A stretch of DNA of 64,000 nt, from positions 337,573,090-337,637,089 of the forward strand of contig NC_061514.1 in assembly GCF_022539505.1 (NCBI RefSeq). The letters run 5' to 3'. Both the position numbers and the translations under genes were made by a program. Origin of the DNA: Lolium rigidum (Eukaryota > Streptophyta > Magnoliopsida > Poales > Poaceae). The notes under the pieces were generated by a model. That model had not been told where the DNA came from and did no database searches. It saw only the letters and a program-made list of their open reading frames with translations. Position 1 is the stretch's first letter, and each line of letters begins with the position of its first letter. This document shows, piece after piece, positions 46,901 to 56,283 of the stretch.

Positions 46901-48265
46901 GGCGGTCGTTATCCCCTCCTCCCCCAAAACGGCGAACGTGTGCCCCGGCGGGTCTACCCCCCTAGATTTCTCCGTGCGAGGGTGCACCAATGTAACTTTT
47001 CATTCCTTTAGGTTTGTTTAGTACATATACACATGGAGAACCAAGATTGGGACCCTTTGGCACATATATACCCGCAGCTAGAGCCATTATCACACGATCG
47101 ACGGTGTGCACGATCTCTTGTTTAGGGTTAGGTGTAGGGTTAGGGCTAGGGTTTAGGGGCTAGGGCTAGGGTTTAGGTTAAAGGTAAGTATTTATGGTTA
47201 GGTATAGGTTTAGGGTTTAGGGTTTAGGGTTAGGGTTTATGATGCATGGTTCTGCGGCTCACGTCGTGGTTTAGGGATTTAGAGGGGTTTAGGGCTCGAA
47301 GCCTCCCAGTTTAGGGTTTAGGGTTTAGGGGAGCTACTCTTGCACCATTACACCTTGCACCACACTTTGACACATATCATAGGTCCACATGCAAGGTTTG
47401 GTGGGGTTCCGGTGCTCCGGCGGTCGTTATCCCCCTCCTTCCCCAAAACAGCGGAACGTGTGCCCCGGCGGGTCTACCCCCCTAGATTTCTCCGCGCGAG
47501 GGTGCACCAATGTAACTTTTCATTCCTTTAGGTTTGTTTAGTACATATACACATGGAGAACCAAGATTGGGACCCTTTGGCACATATATACCCGCGGCTA
47601 GAGCCATTATCACACGATCGACGGTGTGCACGATCTCTTGGTTAGGGTTAGGTGTAGGGTTAGGGCTAGGGTTTAGGGGCTAGGGCTAGGGTTTAGGTTA
47701 AAGGTAAGTATTTATGGTTAGGTATAGGTTTAGGGTTTAGGGTTAGGGTTAGGGTTTATGATGCATGGTTACGCAGCTCCGGCGTCGTGGTTTAGGGATT
47801 TAGAGGGGTTTAGGGCTCGAAGCCTCCCCAGTTTAGGGTTTAGGGTTTAGGGGAGCTACTCTTGCACCATTACACCTTGCACCACACTTTGACACATATC
47901 ATAGGTCCACATGCAAGGTTTGGTGGGGTTCCGTGCTCCGGCGGTCGTTATCCCCCTCCTCCCCCAAAACGAGCGGAGCGTGTGCCCGGCGGGTCTACCC
48001 CCTAGATTTCTCCGCGCGAGGTGCACCAATGTACTTTTCATTCCTTTAGGTTTGTTTAGGACATATACACATGGAGAACCAAGATCTACACCCCCTAGAT
48101 TTCACCGCGCGACGGTGTGCACGATCTACTTGGTTAGGGTTAGGTGTAGGGTTAGGGCTAGGGTTTAGGGGGTAGGGCTAGGGTTTAGGTTCAAGGTAAG
48201 GATTTATGGTTAGGTATAGGTTTAGGGTTTAGGGTTAGGGTTAGGGTTTATGATGCATGGTTTTG
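43930..48265 (+). repeat. ~518-bp tandem satellite array with telomere-like motifs
   Basis: The landmark GGTTTGGTGGGGTT occurs at 44283, 44803, 45320, 45834, 46355, 46877, 47395 and 47917, giving periods of 514-522 bp. Each unit has a conserved part (GGTGCTCCGGCGGTCGTTAT, then CACACGATCGACGGTGTGC) and a part of about 250 bp dominated by TTAGGG and TTTAGGG runs. The first unit (43930-44283) is shorter, lacks the TTAGGG-rich part and has different filler. Short ORFs in each unit repeat with the array and are not genes. Confidence 0.9.
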
Positions 48266-48684
48266 TAGCTCCGGTGTGTCAGCTCCGGTGTGTCAGCACG
48301 TGTAGTCACTGACTACTGCATGCCGGCCTGGCATGACAGGATACGATCTGCTGAGGAGGGTCAAGGTAAAGATATTTGCATAGCCTTTATTCTTGCTCTG
48401 CTAATTTGAGCATGCATTCATTCATTTCATAGCATGGTACACATTTTCCTCCTTCTCTTCACGATCGAGTCTTATTTACGGCTTTCTCTCAAGGATCAGA
48501 CCCTCGTGGAAATACAAATACAATAATTGTACATGTTAGTAGTTGTATTCTATGTAACCTCCTACAATGGTTTTGAGTGAACCAAAGCATACTATCTAGC
48601 CTCAAATCCCTTATATCAATGTCAGCACTAAAGGGTACAAAATAATCCTAGCACCCTTATAAATGAGATGGTAAAAAAAAAAAA

Positions 48685-48815
48685 ATTCGTTGCCGTGCGC
48701 AGGCGCACGGCAAAGAACCCTGCCGCACGGCAAAGGCCGCCTTGCGCACGGCAAAGAGACCCCGCACGGCAAAGGCGCTTTGCCGCACGGCAAAGAACCC
48801 CGCACGGCAAAGAGC
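48685..48815. repeat. Internal subterminal-type repeat cluster
   Basis: About eight GCACGGCAAAG motifs directly after an A13 run. It lies 5.2 kb from the left terminus, so the array at 43930-48265 splits the original subterminal region. Confidence 0.8.
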
Positions 48816-48829
48816 GCGGATAAGGCTTG

Positions 48830-49320
48830 GTCGGGACGCGCCTGAGCCACAGAACACGCCCAACTCGACCCGCGCCTGTGCCCCCCTTCCACGCCGCCGC
48901 CACCGCCCGCTGCTGCCACCCACCCGCGCCGCCGCCACCCACCCGCGCCGCCGGAGTCGCGCCCACGCCGCCACCACAACCACTGCCGCGGGCCCCTCCC
49001 CTAGCTGCTGCTGCCGCACGCCCCCAGCTCCTGCTCGCGCGCCCCTGCTCGCTGCTGCTCGCGCCTCCTCGCGCCGCCGCATGCCCTCCCTCGCCGCCGC
49101 CCGTGCTGCTGCTCGCGTCTCCCCTAGCCGACGCCGCTTGCCCCTCCTCCGCCGCCGCCCGTGCTGCTGCTGCTGCTCGCGGTTGCCTCCAACTCCGGCC
49201 GCCGCCTACAAGTACCGCCGCCTCCTCCTCTGATTTCGGGAGGTCGTCCACCCGGCCTGCTTCCCCGACCCGACGCCCTGCTGCCCACCATGCATCTGCC
49301 CATCTCTGCAGCAAATTGAA
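48830..49320 (+). other. GC-rich leader of the CACTA transposase gene
   Basis: Pro/Ala/Arg-coding low-complexity sequence that is open in several frames on both strands. The position fits the 5' UTR or first exon of a CACTA transposase gene; I cannot support a specific protein. Confidence 0.4.
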
Positions 49321-49418
49321 GGTGAGGAATGTAGATAAATTGTTGTGAAGTTTGGAAATTTATGGGCTATTCGTGTGATATTTGGAAATCTATGGGTTGT
49401 TTGTGTGTTAAATTGAAA

Positions 49419-49558
49419 TGAAAACTGCTATTTGTGTGATATTTTGACATGAGATGTGCAGATCCGAACATGAAAACTGATATTTGTGTGATATTTTGAC
49501 ATGAGATGTGCAGATCCGAACATGAAAACTGCTATTTGTGTGATATTTTGACATGAGC
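49419..49558 (+). repeat. 52-bp tandem repeat, 2.7 copies
   Basis: Units start TGAAAACTGCTATTTGTGTG at 49419, 49471 and 49523, nearly identical. Confidence 0.9.
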
Positions 49559-49996
49559 CGGTATCTTATTCATATCATGCATGAAGTTAAAATACTTTGC
49601 CTTATGCCTTTGGATGGATCAAGATAAGACACTTGAATGAGGCATAATTTAGTGTTGACTTGAACGACTAATTCATTTTTCCGCATCTGCAGGCGATGCT
49701 TCGGGGTGGACACAGGGGCCGGCGTTGTCGGGCTGTTTGAGGAGCGTTGCTGAGAGTGACCGTTTTTCTGGAGGGGATTTTGCCGGCGGGTCGTTGGTCT
49801 TCTTCACCGGCAGTCGATCACGCTTCGAGGGTGAGAATCCGTTTGCCTCTCTTGTACCTAGGTTTTTTTTGTGTCTAGATCACCAAGTCTGTCGCGATAC
49901 CTAGGCGTCTCTTCCCGACCGTAAGGGTTACGCGGATAAATATGCATTAGTGGTCTCGCATATTATGAACCGTAACTCTTACGGCATTTATCGGGA

Positions 49997-50212
49997 CAGC
50001 CGGCGGATGCGTAGTTGGGTACATTCTCCGTGCTCTACCCCGATCCGAGACAGGATTTCGGTAGCGCCTCCCCGTTGTTCTCCGGATGCACACCCCTCTC
50101 GGCTTTTTGCCGAGACGTGTATCGGGAGAGCAGCGGGGAGGTGCTGCACGAAATTCGTCTCGGATCGGGGTAGAGCTGGGAGAACGTACTCAATCTACGG
50201 ATCCGGCGGCTG
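49997..50212. repeat. Long imperfect inverted repeat (hairpin) upstream of the transposase
   Basis: The arms 49997 to about 50085 and about 50124-50212 pair over ~90 bp with scattered mismatches, including GCTCTACCCCGATCCGAGAC against its exact complement. The loop contains a nested stem, CTCGGC-TTTTT-GCCGAG (50098-50114). RNA from this region would fold into one strong stem-loop. Confidence 0.8.
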
Positions 50213-50334
50213 CTAGGAGCCCACCTAGTAGAGTTTCGGGTTGATGCACGCGTAAAATAAATAAATATATGATGCATTTATTTCGTATTTGATATATAAA
50301 TGCTATGTTCGTCTGTTTTGTTGCTGATTAGAGG

Positions 50335-51410
50335 ATGGATAATCGTGGCTGGATGTACGATGGCGAGAATCGGTCGGTGGGACTATACTGATGAATGGGG
50401 AGAAAAGACCGAGCAGTTTGTGGATAGGGCGTTTTCCATCCCTAGCAGTACCTATAAGTGTTTGGTGCCCTTGTAGTAAGTGCGCTAACCGAAAGGCACA
50501 GGACAAGGAAACTATGAGTATGCACCCGATCAAGTTTGGGTTCACACCGTCCTACGGGATTTGGACTTACCATGGAGAAAAGGCAAAGAAACGTGCTAGG
50601 AAGGAGGTGCGGCAGATTCAACCTAGGGGGAATATGACACTCGGTTTTGATAGGTGCTTAGAAAACTTGGCTAATGGTAATGTGCCCGAAAGCTCTCATG
50701 TAGAGGTGGAGACACCTCGGGATGCGGAGACAAGTGAGGACCCGGAGGAAAACACAAAGGAGTATTATGAGGCTCTGTTTGCTTCGCGAAACCCCTACAT
50801 GAAAATACAGAGGTTACCCAACTAGATGCCATCGCTCGCCTTATGGCCTTGAAGTGCCATAGGAACTTGTGCGAGAGATGGGTTCGATGAACTTCGGTCA
50901 TCGTAGGCAGCCTTCTGCCGAAAGGGCACCTCTTGCCGCAAAACTTCTACTATTCGACCAAATTGCTCAGTGACCTTAAGATGTCATCTCAGCAGATACA
51001 CGCTTGTCCAAAGGGATGCATGCTATTCAGAGAGGAGCACGCCGACACAAATTATTGCATCAAATGCAATTCCTCTAGGTACTTTGAGGTAGACCGCAAT
51101 GGTGATGGTCGAAGAGGCGGACCACGGTTGCCAAGAATATCCTCCGCTATCTTCCGGTTCTACCGAGGATCCGGCGGCTCTTCATGACCGAGGATACTGC
51201 CCGGCAGATGAGGTGGGCCGTGGAAGGAAACGAGATACACCGACAAGATGATACATCCGTCGGATGGTGCTGCATGGAAGAACTTTGTGAAGAAATTTCC
51301 ACTGAAAGCAGGTGACCCGAGGAGCGTAGCAGTTGCGATATCAACCGATGGGTTCAATCCATATGGTATGTCGGCTGCAGTATACAGTTGTTGGCCAGTG
51401 TTTGTTACAA
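50335..51410 (+). pseudogene. CACTA transposase remnant (transposase-associated domain plus Tnp2 N-terminus)
   Basis: From ATG 50335 the frame gives MDNRGWMYDG and then shifts. The frame at 50391-50825 gives CPCSKCANRK and SYGIWTYHGEK, matching the plant transposase-associated zinc domain (PF13963 type). A second part at 50860-51187 reads NFYYSTKLLSDLKMSSQQIH, then ACPKGC and YCIKC, the start of the Tnp2 family transposase. After further frameshifts, AVAISTDGFNPYGMS and WPVFV remain (51320-51410). Everything downstream, including the rest of the catalytic domain, is deleted up to a 39-bp repeat. Several frameshifts mean it is inactive. Confidence 0.85.
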
Positions 51411-51488
51411 GGCAATGACAATGAGGCCGGCGGAAGCGGAGGAGGACAAGGGAATGACAATGAGGCCGGCGGAAGCGGAGGAGGACAA
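51411..51488 (+). repeat. 39-bp tandem repeat, 2 copies
   Basis: Units at 51411-51449 and 51450-51488 encode NDNEAGGSGGGQG twice. It probably represents the C-terminal Gly-rich tail of the transposase gene, brought next to the N-terminal part by a deletion. Confidence 0.85.
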
Positions 51489-51764
51489 GGTTGATGGCAT
51501 GGTCTTCGTGCACTCGTCGTCGTTGTAATGGATTGTTCGCACTTGTTATGGATTGTAATAATTGACATTGCTATGCATGAACTATGTGGACTCTATGTAA
51601 CGGATTGTATGCATGAACTATGTGTGCTCGATGTATTTGTGGTGTAGTTGATGTGTTTGGTGATCTTATGTTGATATATATGTTATATATGCTATATTTG
51701 TGAAATGCAATATTTGAAATGCAGGGATAATTGAAAAATAGCAAAAAAATGAAAAAATCAGGCC

Positions 51765-52225
51765 CCTTTGCCGTGTGTGTGCACACGGCAAAGGACATTT
51801 GGTCTCTTTGCCGTGCGCACACGCACGGCAAAGGGGCCACGTGTCGCCCAACTGTGCTCCTGGGAGCTCCTGGGGGCGTGCCTGCATGGGGCTTTCCCGT
51901 GCGTGGCAGAGCAAGGCCGCACGGCAAAGCTTCGCACGGCAAAGAATTTCGGCGCACGGCAACGCTGGGCGCACGGCAAAGAATTTCGGCCCACGGCAAA
52001 GCAACGGCGCACGGCAGCGCTGGCAGCGCACGGCAAAGACGCCTCGCACGGCAGCGTTCGCAGCGCACGGCAGAGATGGCGACGCACGGCAAAGGGCTTT
52101 GCCGTGCAAACCTTGCATGCGCACGGCAAAGGTGTCTTTGCCGTCGAAGACTTTGCCGTGCGTCCACGCACGGCAAATCCTTTGCCGTGCGTATAGGCCT
52201 GTTTGCCGTCCAAAGGCTCGCACGG
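51765..52225. repeat. Right subterminal repeat cluster of the CACTA element
   Basis: About twenty GCACGGCAAAG-type motifs in both orientations, the counterpart of the left cluster. Confidence 0.85.
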
Positions 52226-52248
52226 TAACGGCTTCTTTTCCCGTAGTG

Positions 52249-53468
52249 ACTAAAAGCTTTACATGGTAGGAAAAACACTTCACATGTAATTAGAATATCA
52301 AATTTAGAGTGTACAATACTTCGCATAGCATTAAAATGTTCCACCTATGTAATACTCCAAATATGCAGTACAATTCTGTGGTTGTGGGGAGAGGCGCCTC
52401 GTTCGCGCCAATATGTGTCGGTGCCTCCATATAACCAGTCCAACGCTATTGCCAGATGTTGCGACAGAAAATTGCTCTTAGGTCGGTACGAATCTGTCCG
52501 TTTTTTCTAACTAAACACATTATCAGTCCATAAACCGTTAATCTTGTTATGTGAAGTTGTCTTGTTTTGATTGGCCAGAAAATCAGATTGGAGTAGTTGA
52601 CAAATTTTAATGTTTCCAAAGGGATTACTCTCCCGGCATTACAAAACTCAAATGTTTAGCCTCTGCGGTAATGCAAAGTTTCGCCTTATTCTTAATAATC
52701 TTAAGAAGAATAGTAACCTTTGTTGTTCACGACTTTGGGTTTCGCTTCTTCCAAATTATCTAAGTCAGTAGCATAGTTAGCAAAACCATTGCCTTTCGAT
52801 TTGGAGAAGCCTTACAAAATAACATGGTGATAGACAACGAGAAATCCATAAGTGTGTCGCGCTGCAAGGCTTTGCTTTGAATGTGCCGTACCTATTTGTT
52901 CGACTTTCCCCCATCTCCGTTTGAGAGTCCGTGAACAAAAAGAAACTTTCTGCTGTGTTACGATTTCACTTGAAATATGTACTCCGTACGGTATTGCGGT
53001 TTAAATTAAAATTATGGGAGAACCTTCGTTGATATTTATAGGTCTATGGTTTGTTATCTAACTTTGGCTGCCTTCAGGAAAGTACAAGATTATGTTTTCA
53101 AATAAGAAAGAGTTTGAAAGACGCAAAAAAAAAAAAAAAGTTTGAAGACCACGAAGATGTGCTAGTTTCTTTTAGACTTTATTTTATAATCGTTGGAGAT
53201 AGCTTGTATATCTCTACCATGTACTATTTGTTATTATGAATATATGTGGTATTAACTGTAAAAAAAACCTATATTACTAACAAATAACAATGATTTTAAA
53301 CTGATCATCTTGCATCAACGCAAACCTTGTCACTTTCAGGTGTTAAAACTTAAAATACGATCACCGTCAGAAATCAAGTTGCAACTTGTCCTACTGGCGC
53401 TCATTGATCGCATCGAAGATGAAGTAATTTATACCTCGTTGTCTCCTCCACTATTACCTCGTACCGTA
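52249..53468. other. Upstream region of the second carboxylesterase
   Basis: ACT at 52249-52251 is the right CACTA target duplication. The rest is A+T-rich with an A-run near 53130. An ATTTATACC string at about 53428 is a weak TATA candidate 41 bp before the ATG. No other gene. Confidence 0.45.
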
Positions 53469-54473
53469 ATGGCTGCTACTGAGGACGCGGTCCGGCCGCC
53501 GGCCCTGCCGTGGACGGTGCGCATCCAGCTGGCGGCGTTTTCCCTTGCACACCGGCGCGACGGCAGCGTCCGGCGCCTCTTCTGCTCCCTCGCCGACCTC
53601 CACGTCGCCGCGAAGCGTCGACCGGACGCCTCGGGGGTCCGCTCCGCCGACGTCACCGTGGATGCCTCCCGGGGCCTCTGGGCGCGCGTCTTCTCGCCCT
53701 CGTCGTCGGCAGCCGAAGCGCCGCTGCCCGTCGTCGTCTTCTTCCACGGCGGCGGCTTCTCGCTGTTCTCTGCGGCGTCCCGCCCCTACGACGCCCTCTG
53801 CCGCCGTCTCTGCAGCGGGCTCGGCGCTGTCGTCGTGTCCGTGAACTACCGCCTCGCGCCCGAGCACCGCTTCCCGGCCGCCTACGACGACGGCGTGGAC
53901 GTGCTCCGCTACCTCGACGCCAACGGCCTACCTGCCGACCTCGCCGTGCCCGTGGACCTCTCCAGCTGCTTCCTCGCCGGCGACAGCGCCGGCGGTAACA
54001 TCGTGCACCACGTGGCCCAGCGCTGGACGGCAGCCATATCCACCACATCATCGTCACTCCGTCTCGCCGGCGTGATTCTGATCCAGCCCTTCTTCGGGGG
54101 CGAGGAGCGGACGGAGGCGGAGGTGGCACTCGACAAGGTGTGCGCGTCGCTGTCGATGGGGGCGACGGACGCCTACTGGAGGGAGTTCCTGCCGGAGGGC
54201 GCCACCCGGGACCACGCCGCCTCTCGGGTCTGCGGCGAGGGCCTGGAGCTCGCTGAGGCGTTCCCGCCGGCCATGGTGGCGGTCGGCGGGCTAGACCTGC
54301 TCAAGGGCTGGCAGGCGCGGTACGTGGAGACGCTGCGCGGGAAGGGGAAGCACGTGCGGGTGGTGGAGTACCCCGGTGCCTTCCACGGCTTCCACGCATT
54401 CCCGGAGATCGCCGACTCCGGTAAGCTCGTGGCCGACATGAAGCTGTTCGTCGACGAGCATCGGTGTATGTAA
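53469..54473 (+). CDS. Plant carboxylesterase (CXE), alpha/beta hydrolase-3 family, copy 2
   Basis: An intronless gene for 334 residues. Catalytic parts are complete: HGGG at 93-96, GDSAG at 171-175 (Ser173), Asp276 in GGLD and His306. It aligns over its whole length with the gene at 14876-15934, sharing blocks such as VVVSVNYRLAPEHR and FLAGDSAGGNIVHHVAQRW; I estimate about 60 % identity by eye. The ORF is open further upstream (to 53310), but that part is A+T-rich and unlike the paralog, so I start at 53469 (MAATEDAV). It probably hydrolyses small esters in the cytosol; the substrate is unknown. Same strand as copy 1 and 37.5 kb away, with the transposon block between, it is best read as one half of an old tandem duplication. 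Confidence 0.9.
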   Translation: MAATEDAVRPPALPWTVRIQLAAFSLAHRRDGSVRRLFCSLADLHVAAKRRPDASGVRSADVTVDASRGLWARVFSPSSSAAEAPLPVVVFFHGGGFSLFSAASRPYDALCRRLCSGLGAVVVSVNYRLAPEHRFPAAYDDGVDVLRYLDANGLPADLAVPVDLSSCFLAGDSAGGNIVHHVAQRWTAAISTTSSSLRLAGVILIQPFFGGEERTEAEVALDKVCASLSMGATDAYWREFLPEGATRDHAASRVCGEGLELAEAFPPAMVAVGGLDLLKGWQARYVETLRGKGKHVRVVEYPGAFHGFHAFPEIADSGKLVADMKLFVDEHRCM

Positions 54474-54697
54474 ATGCGGGGGACAACAATCCGGCGCCTT
54501 TTTACTGCGTGAATAAATTTGTGATGTAATTTGCCGTTGCTGGTGGACTGGTGGTGTTTACCGTTTGTACTGTGATGACCAACCGAGACTTTTCCAAGTT
54601 TCTAGCCAGGTGAATAAAACTTTCACGTGTAGCGGTGTTTTTTCTGGATTTTTTCCTTGCTTTGATTTTTTTTTTTGCTTCGTTCTCAAACATTGTA

Positions 54698-54809
54698 CTC
54701 CCTCCGGCGATATTTATCAAAATTATATGCATATAGATAGATGCTATTTAATGTCTACATACATCTAAATTTTAACAAATCTTAGAGAACCTTCGTGGAA
54801 TGGAGGGAG
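54698..54809. mobile_element. Stowaway MITE
   Basis: 112 bp with inverted ends CTCCCTCC...GGAGGGAG flanked by TA on both sides, in the 3' flank of the second carboxylesterase (225 bp after its stop). Confidence 0.75.
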
Positions 54810-55260
54810 TATATGTACACACCTGCCCTTTCGTCTCTCGCTACAGGACACGGAGGTGACAAACGCTCCCACCCCTAGATCTCCGCCGGCGTGAAGGCTA
54901 GTCTCCTCTCCCTCTACTTGCCACTCTAGTTTTTAAGTTAGGGTTTATCTGATGTGGTGTGTTGTTGGGGTGGTGAGAGCGGCGATCGGGCCAATAAATC
55001 CGCTCCAACTCTATTCCTACACCGGCACCAATTTTCACGGTGACATCTTGGAGTCGATGGCATCGTGTGCTTGTCGATGCTTCAGATCGATGGCTTGTCC
55101 TTCTCGCCTTTGTTCAGATTTTGCGGGATCTGTTTGTCGACGTGTCGCTCTCATTCATCGTTATCCACGGCGCCGCGGGGGCTAGGATGAGGTGGATGCT
55201 TTGGAGCGAAGATGCTAGCCTCAGGGTCATTGTCAAGAGGGCATTTGCAGCTCTGATACC
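54810..55260. other. Spacer, possibly decayed Harbinger sequence
   Basis: No intact gene. The sequence runs into a recognisable PIF/Harbinger transposase end at 55261, so part of it may be the same relic, but I could not align it to conserved transposase motifs. Confidence 0.35.
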
Positions 55261-55479
55261 TTCTCCACCCAGGTTAAGCTAGTGCTGGCTTGTTGCATTA
55301 TGCATAACTGGATCTTCGGCTGGGGTGTTGATTCGTTCTTCCCGGACGAGCATAACGTCCAGCTTGACGAGGTTGATGTTGGCCATGGTGTTGCTGCCAC
55401 CGATAACGCGGCCTGGAAGAACAAAAGGCGGGAGTGGGCGGACGATACGTACGTTGACAGAGGCCATACCAGGATCTGA
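55261..55479 (+). pseudogene. PIF/Harbinger (HARBI1-like) transposase C-terminal remnant
   Basis: The frame reads FSTQVKLVLACCIMHNWI, then NAAWKNKRREWADDTY and GHTRI before a stop at 55477-55479. This matches the C-terminal end of plant PIF/Harbinger DDE nucleases (DDE_Tnp_4 type). The catalytic core is absent. It sits between the second carboxylesterase and the carbonic anhydrase-like gene. Confidence 0.65.
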
Positions 55480-56283
55480 AAAGGAAGAGAGGCATTCCCA
55501 TGGCGTGTGTTGCATCATGAATTACTTCCGATTGTGTGTATGACTCAACTACTTGTGCGCTCTGAACTACCATTCTTGATCAGCTAGAGCTTAACTTGAT
55601 ATGTTAAACTGCTATTTGGAAGTAGCTAGGACTGAACGACGTTATAACAGTCTTGCTTGTTAGTTTCATTCGCGGTTATGGTGCTTCTTTGTCTGAACTG
55701 ATGAGAGGTAATGTCACCACTTGAGAGAAGTGGTAACTAGAATTACATTTTGTAGATTACCAATGAGGCCAACATTCGTAGTTGGGACCCACATTGCAGC
55801 CTAGTAGGCAACCAAACAACACGTATAAAGTAGCTGAAAAAACTTTGTTAGAAACCAAACAAACTGCCATTCAGATATATGAACTTGACACAGTTTAACA
55901 TGACTCTGGAAAGATGATCTCGACAGATGCAAGCAAATGCTGCGACCAACCAATACTAGGTATGCAAGTTCTTCCGACGAAGGTCTGATATATGCTTGCC
56001 ATTTGTCAAAAACAAAGGCCTGATATGGGCCGACCTGTATACAGGCTACAGGCCCAATAACTCTGGGTCAACAGAAAGGCCCATCGACGTTGGGCCGAGA
56101 GCTATTGACCTCCCCTCTCTCTCTCTCCTGCAGTCCCACTCCCCCGGCCGCAGCCATTGCTCATCTCCCACCTCCCCTCGCCGTCTCCACCCACACGCCA
56201 TTAAACCCCACCTCGCCCGCGGCTGCCGGCGGCGAGCCCCGACCGGGCCAGAGATCGAGCGCGCGCGCAGGAGGGGGAGCGAC
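55480..56283. other. Promoter region and 5' UTR of the gamma carbonic anhydrase-like gene
   Basis: No TATA box is clear. A pyrimidine patch (CTCTCTCTCTCCTGCAG, about 56115) and CCGCC-rich sequence before the ATG look like a TATA-less housekeeping promoter. Confidence 0.4.

Larger units (their letters stand above)
43414..52248 (+). mobile_element. CACTA DNA transposon with an internal satellite array, complete ends
   Basis: The left terminus CACTACGGGAAAA (43414) and right terminus TTTTCCCGTAGTG (to 52248) are perfect inverted repeats, flanked by ACT on both sides (43411-43413 and 52249-52251), the 3-bp duplication expected for CACTA. Motifs of the type TTTGCCGTGCG / CGCACGGCAAA form subterminal arrays at both ends and an extra cluster at 48685-48815. 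Between lie a tandem array (43930-48265), a GC-rich leader (48830-49320), a hairpin and a degraded transposase, most of which is deleted. It could move only if transposase came from elsewhere. Confidence 0.92.

Noticed and set aside
44748..47531. Repeated ~64-residue ORFs starting MHHYTLHHTLTH
   Set aside because: They recur with every satellite unit and vary by frameshifts, so they are products of the repeat, not genes.
44283..48265. CRISPR-like array of direct repeats
   Set aside because: Units are ~518 bp, head-to-tail with no unique spacers, in a plant nuclear context; it is a satellite.
48830..49320. Pro/Ala-rich and Arg-rich proteins from the GC-rich block
   Set aside because: All frames on both strands are open because of composition; no motif separates a true one.
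43411..52251. A second, nested CACTA element starting near 48685
   Set aside because: No CACTA terminus is found at 48600-48690. The motif cluster there is better explained as the original subterminal region split by the array.
53310..53468. Upstream extension of the second carboxylesterase ORF
   Set aside because: The extension is A+T-rich, unlike the gene body, and has no counterpart in the paralog.
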